Positions 40,920 through 48,367 of a stretch of DNA of 64,000 nucleotides are shown one piece after another; position 1 is the stretch's first letter, and each line of letters starts with the position of its first letter. The translations under genes and the position numbers were made by a program. The notes below the pieces were generated by a model. That model saw only the letters and a list, made by a program, of their open reading frames with translations, did no database searches and was not told the origin of the DNA. Where the stretch lies: assembly GCF_021227995.1 (NCBI RefSeq), contig NZ_CP089301.1, positions 3,782,001-3,846,000 of the forward strand, read 5' to 3'. This DNA comes from Novosphingobium kaempferiae (lineage in GTDB: Bacteria; Pseudomonadota; Alphaproteobacteria; Sphingomonadales; Sphingomonadaceae).

Positions 40920-41972
40920 TCAGAAGCCGTAGACCAGCGAGAAGCGCGAGATCGTGTCGGTCTTGAGCGAACCGATCGGCGGCGAGGTTTCGTGCTCGAT
41001 CGAGTAGGACAGCTTGGCCTTGAGGCCCTTGGCCATGCCCGCCTCGATCGCGGTCATCGAGGTCAGCGTGTTGTTGTCCGACCCGATGTAGGCGCTGGCG
41101 TCCTGCGTCAACTTGATCGTCGGGTTGATCGTCCAGTCGAAGTCGACCGAAGTGAGCACCGACCAGTCGGTGCGGTCCACCTGATCCACGTAGTTGATGC
41201 GGCGCGCCGCAGGACCGGCCTCCAGCGCCATGGTCATGCCGGGGCGGTCGAGCACGCGGTAACCGAGACCGCCCGAGAGCGTGTAGCGATCCTCGAAGCC
41301 CTGGATCACATCGCGCTCGTACTGGACGCGGCCGTAGGTGAAGAAGCCTTCGTTCAGGGTGTAGCGCGGCTGGTAGATGGCGGCGTACTGCTCACGCGTG
41401 ACGCGGCCGCGGTCTTCCTGGTAGTCCGCACGGGCCTGGATGATGTGCTCCCAGTTGATGCCCTTGCGATCGAGGTTGAGCGCGGCGGTGAAACCGAAGT
41501 TGTCGGTGTTGCCGGTCGAACGGAAGGCGCCGACCTCGACCTTGCCGGTCCACAGCTCCAGCACGCCCGAGGCGCGGATGCGAGCGAGTTCGGCCTCGGT
41601 CTTGGCGGCGATCTCCTTCGCGCGGCGGTCGTTGAAAGCCCGCTGCATGTCGCGGATCTCGTCCTTGTCATAAGGCTGCGTCTGCTGCGCGAACTTGACG
41701 AGCGCGGCGACCGAGGCGCTGTCGTCGGTCTTCATCGCGGCTTCCAGCATGGCGCGCACAGGCAGCGGCAGGCGCGGCGGACCGGCCTTCACGAAGGGCA
41801 CGTATTCCGGATAGTCGGGCAGGTCGAGGACCAGCGGCGGTGGCGGCATCTCCGGAAGGATGATGAGCGGCTGCTGCTCCTCCACATGCGCCGGAGCCGG
41901 TGCCTGCGCATGGGCAGGCACGGCGAGCAACAGGACGGGAAGGCTGGCGAGAACCCTGCGGTGCATCGTCAT
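40920..41972 (-). CDS. DUF481 (YdiY-like) outer-membrane protein
   Basis: A 350-residue protein. A signal peptide ends near AHAQ (residue 23), a Pro-rich linker follows, and a short helical segment runs from about residue 60 to 130. The DUF481 beta-barrel domain starts from GAFRSTGNTDNFGFTAALN. It ends LVYGF, a typical outer-membrane C-terminal Phe. Such proteins are salt-induced or of unknown role. It is the last gene of the minus-strand group containing the ABC transporter. Confidence 0.85.
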   Translation of the reverse strand: MTMHRRVLASLPVLLLAVPAHAQAPAPAHVEEQQPLIILPEMPPPPLVLDLPDYPEYVPFVKAGPPRLPLPVRAMLEAAMKTDDSASVAALVKFAQQTQPYDKDEIRDMQRAFNDRRAKEIAAKTEAELARIRASGVLELWTGKVEVGAFRSTGNTDNFGFTAALNLDRKGINWEHIIQARADYQEDRGRVTREQYAAIYQPRYTLNEGFFTYGRVQYERDVIQGFEDRYTLSGGLGYRVLDRPGMTMALEAGPAARRINYVDQVDRTDWSVLTSVDFDWTINPTIKLTQDASAYIGSDNNTLTSMTAIEAGMAKGLKAKLSYSIEHETSPPIGSLKTDTISRFSLVYGF

Positions 41973-41990
41973 GGACAGTAAGGTAACCGG

Positions 41991-42764
41991 TTACGTCCGC
42001 AGGCGCCACCCGGTCCGGAAGACCCAGGTGATGATGCCGATGCAGACCGCGAGGAACAGGATGGTGAGGCCGAGCGACAGACCGATCGGCACGTCGGAAC
42101 TGCCGTAGAATGTCCAGCGCAGGCCGTTGACGAGGTAGACCACCGGGTTCGCCATCGCCACCGAGCGCCACGGCTCGGGCAGCATGTCGATCGAGTAGAA
42201 CGTGCCGCCGAGGAACGTCAGCGGGGTCAGGATCAGCAGCGGCACGATCGTCAGCTTCTCGAAGCTGTCCGCCCAGATGCCGAGGATGAAGCCGAACAGC
42301 GAGAAGCTGGCCGAGACGAGCAGCACATAGAAGAACGCATAGACCGGGTGCGCGATGGAATAATCGACGAAGAAGCTGGCGGTGGCGAGGATGATCGCGG
42401 CAAGGATCAGCGACTTGGTTGCCGCCGCGCCGACGAAGCCCAGCAGCGTCTCGACGACGCCGACGGGCGCGGAGAGCAGCTCGTAGATCGCACCGGTGAA
42501 GCGCGGCATGTAAATGCCGAAGCTGGCGTTGGAGACGCTTTCGCCGAGGATGGTGAGCAGCAGCAACCCGGGCACGATGAAGGCGCCGTAGTTCACGCCG
42601 TTAACGCCGCTCGACATCTGCCCGCCGATGGCGGCGCCGAAGACGACGAAGTAGAGCGTGGTGGTCAGCACGGGCGCGAGGATCGACTGCATCGCCGTGC
42701 GGAAGGCGCGCATCAGTTCCTGCTTGTAGATCGTCCAGGCGGAGCGGGCGTTGAACAGGCTCAT
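41991..42764 (-). CDS. ABC-2 type transporter permease
   Basis: A 257-residue permease with six membrane segments and the ABC-2 signature region LLILTPLTFLGGTFYSIDMLPEPWRSVAMANPVVYLVNGLRW. Its start overlaps the stop of the ATPase gene upstream (ATGA), so the pair forms one exporter. Homologues export drugs, lipids or polysaccharide precursors; the cargo is unknown. Confidence 0.92.
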   Translation of the reverse strand: MSLFNARSAWTIYKQELMRAFRTAMQSILAPVLTTTLYFVVFGAAIGGQMSSGVNGVNYGAFIVPGLLLLTILGESVSNASFGIYMPRFTGAIYELLSAPVGVVETLLGFVGAAATKSLILAAIILATASFFVDYSIAHPVYAFFYVLLVSASFSLFGFILGIWADSFEKLTIVPLLILTPLTFLGGTFYSIDMLPEPWRSVAMANPVVYLVNGLRWTFYGSSDVPIGLSLGLTILFLAVCIGIITWVFRTGWRLRT

Positions 42765-43723
42765 GCCGCGTCCTCCTTAACGGGAGCTTCAGGGCCTTCG
42801 AGCAGGTTCACGAAGATATCCTCCAGGCTCGATTCGTGGATGTCGATCGCGGTGTAGTCGATGCCGAGGCGGGTCAGTGCCTTGGTGAGTTCGGCGACTT
42901 CGGCGGTGCCTGCGCTCGCCCCCTCCCCGCCGCCGCCGCGATAGCAGAGCACGCGGCCATCCTCGATAAGGCTGACCGGATAGGCGGCGATTTCCGCAGG
43001 CAGTTCGGCCGGCGGCGCGGCCAGCGTGATGAGCGCTTCGGTGCGGCCGAGGCGCTCCATCATCGCGGTCTTCTCGTCCACCATCAGGATTTCGCCGTTG
43101 CGGATGATGCCGACGCGGTCGGCCATCTCCTCGGCTTCCTCGATGTAGTGGGTCGTCAGGATCACCGTCGTGCCGCGCTCGCGCAGGAGGGCGATCTGGC
43201 GCCACATGTCGCGGCGCAGTTCGACGTCGACGCCTGCGGTCGGCTCGTCGAGGAACAGCAGTTCGGGTTCGTGCGCCAGCGCCTTGGCGATCAGCACGCG
43301 GCGCTTCATGCCGCCCGACAGCGTGCGGATCTGCGCATCGCGCTTTTCCCAGAGACTGAGCGCGCGCAGGATCTCCTCGATCAGCGCCGGATTGGGCGGC
43401 AGGCCGAACAGCCCGCGCGAATGGTTGACCGAACGCAGCACCGGCTCGAACATGTCGGTCGCCAGTTCCTGCGGCACCAGCCCGATGCGGGCGCGCAGGG
43501 TGCGCCAGTGCCTGCCCATGTCCTCGCCGAAGGCGGTGATCGTGCCCGAAGTCGGCCGGACAAGCCCGCAGACCGCGCCGATCAGCGTCGTCTTGCCCGC
43601 GCCGTTCGGCCCCAGCAGCGCGAAGATCTCACCCTTGTTGATGGTGAGATCGACGCCCTTGAGCGCAGTGAACCCGCCCGCATACGTCTTCGTCAGGCGG
43701 CTGATTTCGAGAATGGGTTGCAT
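42761..43723 (-). CDS. ABC transporter ATP-binding protein (ABC-2 exporter type)
   Basis: A 320-residue ATPase with Walker A GPNGAGKTT (about residues 39-47), the ABC signature LSGGMKRRV, Walker B LLFLDEPTAGVD and the switch His in TTHYIEEAEEMADR. It belongs to the NodI/CcmA-like export subfamily. ATG 43723 is chosen over an earlier in-frame start at 43759. It is coupled to the permease gene. Confidence 0.93.
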   Translation of the reverse strand: MQPILEISRLTKTYAGGFTALKGVDLTINKGEIFALLGPNGAGKTTLIGAVCGLVRPTSGTITAFGEDMGRHWRTLRARIGLVPQELATDMFEPVLRSVNHSRGLFGLPPNPALIEEILRALSLWEKRDAQIRTLSGGMKRRVLIAKALAHEPELLFLDEPTAGVDVELRRDMWRQIALLRERGTTVILTTHYIEEAEEMADRVGIIRNGEILMVDEKTAMMERLGRTEALITLAAPPAELPAEIAAYPVSLIEDGRVLCYRGGGGEGASAGTAEVAELTKALTRLGIDYTAIDIHESSLEDIFVNLLEGPEAPVKEDAA

Positions 43724-43797
43724 GAGCGCTTGAATGGGATGAAATCGCCCCCGATCCAAGCCCCTATGCCATCATTTGTCGGATAATTTTATCCGCG

Positions 43798-44283
43798 TCA
43801 TTTGGCGAGCGCGGCGAAGTCCTCATCGCGCAGGTAGGAGACGTAGCCGCTGAACATTGCAGCCGCGCTCTTCGGGTCGCCCATGATCTCCTGCATCGCG
43901 AGGCGGCCCAGCGTTTCGCCGCCAGCGCGGATACCGGCGGAGCTACGCGCACGGAACAGCGGGCGCGCCTCCTGCGCGCAATCGGTGGCCATCAGCCGAG
44001 TGAAGATCGCCGCCACCTGCCGGTCGAGCTGGTCCTTACGACCCGGCTCCACGCGGGCGACATCGGATATCTGGGGCGCGGAGGCCAGCGCGGCGACGAA
44101 CCAGCGCGCCAGCGTCACCCGATCCGAGCCATTGGACTTCATCGTGAAGCACTGCGACAGCTTCGCCGCGTACTGCTCCTCCTGCGCGGGCGCCAGTTGC
44201 GGCGCGGCAGGAGCGGCCTGCGCATAGGCGGAGCCGGACACGGAAACGGCGACGACGGCCAACGCGGCCGCAAAAGTCTTCAT
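43798..44283 (-). CDS. Secreted hypothetical protein
   Basis: A 161-residue protein with a signal peptide (MKTFAAALAVVAVSVSGSAYA, cleavage near residue 21) and a helical mature domain. Two Cys (SQCFTM and ATDCAQE) may form a disulfide. No family is recognised. It lies 19 nt after queA on the same strand, so it may be co-transcribed. Confidence 0.7.
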   Translation of the reverse strand: MKTFAAALAVVAVSVSGSAYAQAAPAAPQLAPAQEEQYAAKLSQCFTMKSNGSDRVTLARWFVAALASAPQISDVARVEPGRKDQLDRQVAAIFTRLMATDCAQEARPLFRARSSAGIRAGGETLGRLAMQEIMGDPKSAAAMFSGYVSYLRDEDFAALAK

Positions 44284-44302
44284 GATGCAAATCCCCCTTC
44301 GC

Positions 44303-45331
44303 TCAGGGGATCAGCAGACTCGAATCCCCGTAGCTGTAGAAGCGATAGCCGTTTTCGATGGCGTGGGAATAGACCGACTGCATCCGCTCCAGCCCCATCA
44401 ACGCACTGACCAGCATGAACAGCGTGGACTTGGGCAGGTGAAAATTGGTCATCAGTCCATCAATGGCCTTGAAGCGGTAGCCGGGGGTGATGAAGATCGA
44501 GGTGTCGCCCTCGAACGGGCGGATCACACCGTCCTCGCCCGTCGCGCTTTCGAGGAGACGCAACGAGGTGGTGCCCACTGCGATCAGGCGGCCACCGGCG
44601 CGGCGCGCGGCGTTTAGGCGGTCGGCAGTCGCCGCGTCGATACGGCCGAACTCGGCGTGCATCTGGTGGTCCACGGTGTCGTCGGCCTTCACCGGCAGGA
44701 AGGTGCCCGCGCCGACGTGGAGGGTCAGCGTCTCGCGCACCACGCCCGCAGCATCGAGCGCCTCGACCAGTTCGGGGGTGAAGTGCAGCGCCGCCGTGGG
44801 AGCGGCGACCGCGCCCTTCTCGCGCGCGAACATCGTCTGGTAGTCGCTGGCGTCGGCCTCGTCGGTGGGGCGCTTTCCGGCGATGTAGGGGGGCAGCGGC
44901 ATCTGCCCTGCGCGTTCGAGCAGCACCTCGACCGGCTCATTGCCCTCGAAGGCGAGCGTCCAGCTGCCGTCGGGCAGGCGCTCCTCGGAGATGGCGGTAA
45001 CGTCGGCGGGGAAGGTGATGCGATCGCCTGCCTTCAGGCGCTTGGCGTTGCGCACGAAAGCCTGCCAGCGGCGCAGGTCGATGCGCTTGTGCAGCGTCGC
45101 GCCGATGCGGGCCTCGCCGCGCATGCCTTCAAGCTGGGCGGGGATCACGCGGGTATCGTTGAAGACCAGCACGTCGCCTGCCCGCAGCAGGCCCGGCAGG
45201 TCGCGGACGTGATGGTCGGCGAAGGGCGCGTCGCCATCAACCAGCAGCATCTTCGCCGCATCGCGCGGACGCGCCGGACGCAGGGCGATGCTTTCGGGCG
45301 GAAGGTCGAAATCGAAGAGGTCTACGCGCAT
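44303..45331 (-). CDS. queA: S-adenosylmethionine:tRNA ribosyltransferase-isomerase
   Basis: A full-length QueA (342 aa), adding the cyclopentene precursor from SAM to preQ1-tRNA. N-terminal [20 protein letters not shown], central [12 protein letters not shown] and C-terminal [15 protein letters not shown] are all typical. ATG 45331 is the natural start, although the frame is open further into the repeat-rich region. Confidence 0.96.
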   Translation of the reverse strand: MRVDLFDFDLPPESIALRPARPRDAAKMLLVDGDAPFADHHVRDLPGLLRAGDVLVFNDTRVIPAQLEGMRGEARIGATLHKRIDLRRWQAFVRNAKRLKAGDRITFPADVTAISEERLPDGSWTLAFEGNEPVEVLLERAGQMPLPPYIAGKRPTDEADASDYQTMFAREKGAVAAPTAALHFTPELVEALDAAGVVRETLTLHVGAGTFLPVKADDTVDHQMHAEFGRIDAATADRLNAARRAGGRLIAVGTTSLRLLESATGEDGVIRPFEGDTSIFITPGYRFKAIDGLMTNFHLPKSTLFMLVSALMGLERMQSVYSHAIENGYRFYSYGDSSLLIP

Positions 45332-45410
45332 GGCGGGGCGCGCTAGACCTTTATGCGCCGGACGGCAAGGCGCGGGGCTTGTGTTCGGCTGCGACAGTGC
45401 TCTGTGCGAG

Positions 45411-45618
45411 GGGGCTTCGACAGCCTCAGCCTGAGCGGGTTTGAGAGGCCGCCCGTAAGGCGCGATGACATCGACCTGCGCCAACGTTCGTCATTGCGAG
45501 CATAGCGAAGCAATCCAGCGGACGGGGCAGCATGAGATTGCTTCGCTATGCTCGCAATGACGGAAAAGGGTAATTCATCACCCTCCAACCCCGCTCAGGC
45601 TGAGCTTGTCGAAGCCCC
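45411..45618. repeat. Inverted repeat pair, family B, enclosing a family A palindrome
   Basis: The left unit (45411-45443, GGGGCTTCGACAGCCTCAGC...) and the right unit (45585-45618, ending ...GTCGAAGCCCC) are near-perfect inverted copies, differing at a few positions. Each contains the CTCAGSCTGAG core palindrome. They flank the family A element at 45489-45562, making a nested structure. Confidence 0.8.
45489..45562. repeat. Dispersed palindromic repeat, family A (copy 2)
   Basis: Perfect 27-bp inverted repeats (45489-45515 and 45536-45562) with a 20-nt spacer. Compared with copy 1 (40826-40901), GCGTAGC has become GCATAGC in the left arm and GCTACGC has become GCTATGC in the right arm: a compensated pair. 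Confidence 0.92.
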
Positions 45619-45650
45619 GTCGCGCAAGGGCGCGCCTAAAGACAGCCAGC

Positions 45651-45676
45651 GGTCCCGGAGCAAGTCCGGGACGACG
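45651..45676. repeat. Dispersed palindromic repeat, family C (copy 2)
   Basis: The inverse complement of the repeat at 15703-15728 with one substitution in the loop. The stem GTCCCGGA/TCCGGGAC is intact. It lies between the family B pair and the cyclophilin gene. Confidence 0.75.
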
Positions 45677-45696
45677 TGGGCCTTAAGACGAGCGCC

Positions 45697-46407
45697 TCAG
45701 TTCGACTTCGAGTTGTTCAGGTCCGAGATCGAAGGCGCCTTCAGCGTCGGCGCTGCGGGCGCGACCGGCGCCACCGGGGCGGGCTTGTTCTCCGAGGCCA
45801 GCGAGGCCTGCACAACCTTGGTCGGGTTCTCGGGCGGCTCGCCGCGCTGGATGGCGTCGACGTACTGCATGCCCGAGATCACGCGGCCGAACACGGTATA
45901 CTTCCGGTCGAGCGCAAAGCGCGGGTAGAACACGATGAAGAACTGGCTGTTGGCGCTGTTCGGATCGTTGGTGCGGGCCATCGACACGGTGCCGCGCAGA
46001 TGCGGCATCGAGTTGAACTCGGCCTGGAGGTCCGGCAGGTCGGAGCCGCTCTGGCCGGTGCCGGTCGGGTCGCCGGTCTGCGCCATGAAGCCATCGATAA
46101 CGCGGTGGAAGATCACCCCGTTGTAGAAGCCGCGCTGGGCGAGCGTCTTGATGCGCTCGACATGGTGCGGCGCCCACTGCGGCATCAGGCGGATGGCCAC
46201 GCGGCCGCCGTCCGACAGGTCGAGCAGCAGCACGTTATCGGGATCGTGGCTGGCGTCGGTGTCGATCACCGTCGACAGCGGAGCGGGCGTCGGAGTCACC
46301 TCCGCAGCCGCATCCTTGTCCTTTTTATCCTTGTCCTTCGCGAAGGCCGGGGCGGCGACGAGCGCGGCACCAAGCATCAGCGCGGTCAGGGGAAGGCGAA
46401 ACTTCAT
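45697..46407 (-). CDS. Periplasmic peptidyl-prolyl cis-trans isomerase (cyclophilin type)
   Basis: A 236-residue protein with a signal peptide (MKFRLPLTALMLGAALVAAPAFA) and a Lys/Asp-rich linker. A bacterial cyclophilin domain follows, with GFYNGVIFHRVIDGFMAQTGDPTGTG, RGTVSMARTNDPNSANSQFFI and FGRVISGMQYVDAI. The C-terminal ~40 residues are a Pro/Ala/Val repeat tail. It catalyses prolyl isomerisation during folding of exported proteins. Confidence 0.92.
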   Translation of the reverse strand: MKFRLPLTALMLGAALVAAPAFAKDKDKKDKDAAAEVTPTPAPLSTVIDTDASHDPDNVLLLDLSDGGRVAIRLMPQWAPHHVERIKTLAQRGFYNGVIFHRVIDGFMAQTGDPTGTGQSGSDLPDLQAEFNSMPHLRGTVSMARTNDPNSANSQFFIVFYPRFALDRKYTVFGRVISGMQYVDAIQRGEPPENPTKVVQASLASENKPAPVAPVAPAAPTLKAPSISDLNNSKSN

Positions 46408-46519
46408 CTATCTGTCACCTGGGCAATTAACGGTCGAGCCGCGTGTCGGACGCGATAGAGCGCCCCCGCTGACGACACAATGAACAAGTTGTCGCGCGGG
46501 CCCGCCTGCCCGCACGGTC

Positions 46520-47056
46520 TCAGTAGTCTCCCATCAGCCCGTTCTGGGCGATGCGTGCGACGACATCCTCGCGCACCGCAGGACTGACGAACTTCGCGAT
46601 ATCACCCCCGAACATCGCGATTTCCTTGACCAGCTTGGACGCGATCGGCTGCAGGCTCACGTCCGCCATCAGGAACACCGTCTCGATGGCGGAATTGAGC
46701 TGCTGGTTCATCCCGGCCATCTGGTATTCGTATTCGAAGTCCGCGACGGCGCGCAGGCCGCGCACGATCACGCTGGCGCCCTGCACTTGCGCGAACTTCA
46801 TCAGCAGCGCGTTGAAGCCGACCACGGTGACATTGTCGATCCCCATCGCCGCCACCTCGCGCTCGACCATGGCCATGCGCTCTTCCGGCGTGAACAGCGG
46901 GTTCTTCGACGGATTGGTGGTGACGCCGATGATGAGCTTGTCGACCAGCTTGGAACCGCGCCGGATGATGTCGGCGTGGCCCAGCGTGATCGGGTCGAAA
47001 GTGCCGGGATAGACGCCGACGCGTTCATGATCGCTGGCCAAATCGCTGGTAGGCAT
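46520..47056 (-). CDS. coaD: Phosphopantetheine adenylyltransferase
   Basis: A 178-residue CoaD, the penultimate step of CoA synthesis. It has the nucleotidyltransferase motif GTFDPITLGHADII (T/HxGH), plus GLRAVADFEYEYQMAGMNQQL and a C-terminal KEIAMFGGDI region. The start overlaps the ispA stop (ATGA). It belongs to the xseB-ispA-coaD unit. Confidence 0.95.
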   Translation of the reverse strand: MPTSDLASDHERVGVYPGTFDPITLGHADIIRRGSKLVDKLIIGVTTNPSKNPLFTPEERMAMVEREVAAMGIDNVTVVGFNALLMKFAQVQGASVIVRGLRAVADFEYEYQMAGMNQQLNSAIETVFLMADVSLQPIASKLVKEIAMFGGDIAKFVSPAVREDVVARIAQNGLMGDY

Positions 47057-47964
47057 CAGTGATCCCTCTCGATGATATAGCGTGCGACGGCGCGCAGCAG
47101 GTCGGCTTCGCGGCCATGCTGCGCAAGATGTCCGACGGCCTGCTCGACCAGCATGCGTGCCTGTTCGCGCGCGCGCTCCGGGCCGAGCAGCGAGACGAAC
47201 GTCTCCTTGCCCGCCGCCGCGTCCTTGCCCACGGCCTTGCCCGCGACCGCCGCGTCGCCCTCATGGTCGATGAGGTCGTCGGCGATCTGGAACGCGAGGC
47301 CGATATCGCGGGCATAGCCACGCAGGTGACCGCGTCCCTCGGGCGGGATACGCCCCAGGATCGCGCCCATCTCCACCGCCGCGCCAAGCAGCGCCCCGGT
47401 CTTGAGCTGCTGGAGGCGGGTCACGGTCTGAAGGTCGAACTCGCTGGTCTCGGCCACGAGGTCCATCATCTGGCCGCCCGCCATCCCTTGCGCGCCGCTG
47501 GCGTGGCCAAGCGTGCGGACCAGTTCGATGCGGGTGAAGGGATCGGCGCTGGTAGCGGGGTCCGCCAGCACCTCGAAGGCGAAGGCATGGAGCGAATCGC
47601 CCGCGAGCACGGCGGTCGCCTCGTCGAAGGCGAGGTGCAGCGTCGGCTTGCCGTGGCGCAGGGCATCGTCGTCCATGCACGGCAGGTCGTCGTGGATCAG
47701 CGAATAGACGTGGATCGATTCGATGGCGATGCCCGCCCGGATCGCCGCCTCGCGCTGGACGCCGTACATCTCGGCCACCGCCGCCAGCAGCAGCGGGCGC
47801 AGCCGCTTGCCGCCGCCAATGGCGGCATAGCGCATCGCCTCGACCAGCTTTGCGCGGGCGTCATCGGGGACCGGCAGCAGCGCGTCGAACGCCCCGTCGA
47901 TCTCTTCCGCGATCCGCGACAGGCCATCGGCCAGCAGCGAATCATTTGCCCCCACAGTGGTCAC
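47056..47964 (-). CDS. ispA: Farnesyl diphosphate synthase
   Basis: A 302-residue short-chain trans-prenyltransferase with both Asp-rich motifs, LIHDDLPCMDDD and FQIADDLIDHEGD, and GGGKRLRPLLL near the N-terminus. It builds FPP from IPP and DMAPP for quinones, undecaprenyl phosphate and carotenoids. The start is GTG 47964, overlapping the xseB stop (GTGA); a longer open frame upstream is only the shadow of xseB. Confidence 0.94.
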   Translation of the reverse strand: MTTVGANDSLLADGLSRIAEEIDGAFDALLPVPDDARAKLVEAMRYAAIGGGKRLRPLLLAAVAEMYGVQREAAIRAGIAIESIHVYSLIHDDLPCMDDDALRHGKPTLHLAFDEATAVLAGDSLHAFAFEVLADPATSADPFTRIELVRTLGHASGAQGMAGGQMMDLVAETSEFDLQTVTRLQQLKTGALLGAAVEMGAILGRIPPEGRGHLRGYARDIGLAFQIADDLIDHEGDAAVAGKAVGKDAAAGKETFVSLLGPERAREQARMLVEQAVGHLAQHGREADLLRAVARYIIERDH

Positions 47965-48206
47965 AGATCGAACGGCTGCGTGCCCGTCGCCGCGCCGTCC
48001 GGCCCGGCGACGATGCGCTCGATCCGCGCCTGCGCGGCGTCGAGGCGCTTCTGGCAATGCTGCCGCAGCTTCTCGCCCTTTTCATAAAGCGATATCGAAT
48101 CCTCCAGCGGCACGTCCCCGCTCTCAAGCTGGCGCACGATGGTCTCGAGCGCACGAAGCGCATCTTCGAAGCTGAGCGTATCGATGGTCTGGCTGTCGGA
48201 ATCCAT
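47961..48206 (-). CDS. xseB: Exodeoxyribonuclease VII small subunit
   Basis: An 81-residue XseB with the conserved FEDALRALETIVRQLESGDVPLEDSISLYEKGEKL helix-turn-helix. It pairs with XseA (not in the window) to degrade single-stranded DNA. ATG 48206 is preferred over a TTG at 48212. It is first of the xseB-ispA-coaD unit, an order also seen in other proteobacteria. Confidence 0.93.
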   Translation of the reverse strand: MDSDSQTIDTLSFEDALRALETIVRQLESGDVPLEDSISLYEKGEKLRQHCQKRLDAAQARIERIVAGPDGAATGTQPFDL

Positions 48207-48314
48207 GGGCAAGCAATGGCCTTCGGGATGGGAACGGTCAAGGTGGCCGCCCGATTTACCGCAGGATCGTGTCCTGTACCGGCCGGTGACGCTTCAGGGA
48301 CGTTCAGGTGGACT

Positions 48315-48331
48315 TAGGTGCCGTTCAGTAC
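48315..48331. promoter_or_regulatory. Second copy of the TAGGTGCCGTTCAGTAC motif
   Basis: Seventeen bases identical to 14686-14702 in the TetR-dehydrogenase intergenic region. Here it lies 37 bp before purL, in the xseB-purL divergent region. The palindromic symmetry is weaker than in the first copy. Confidence 0.35.
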
Positions 48332-48367
48332 ACCCATGTTCAAGCGGTCTAGCGCAGGCGCACCGAC

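Larger units (their letters stand above)
45332..45696. other. 365-bp repeat-dense intergenic region
   Basis: No gene is supported here. The region holds members of three dispersed palindrome families (45411-45618 nested pair, 45489-45562, and 45651-45676). Open frames crossing it are by-products of the repeats. Any promoter for queA must lie within it. Confidence 0.7.

Noticed and set aside
45332..45588. N-terminal extension of queA or small proteins in the repeat region
   Set aside because: Frames here arise from inverted repeats. QueA starts naturally at MRVDLFDF.
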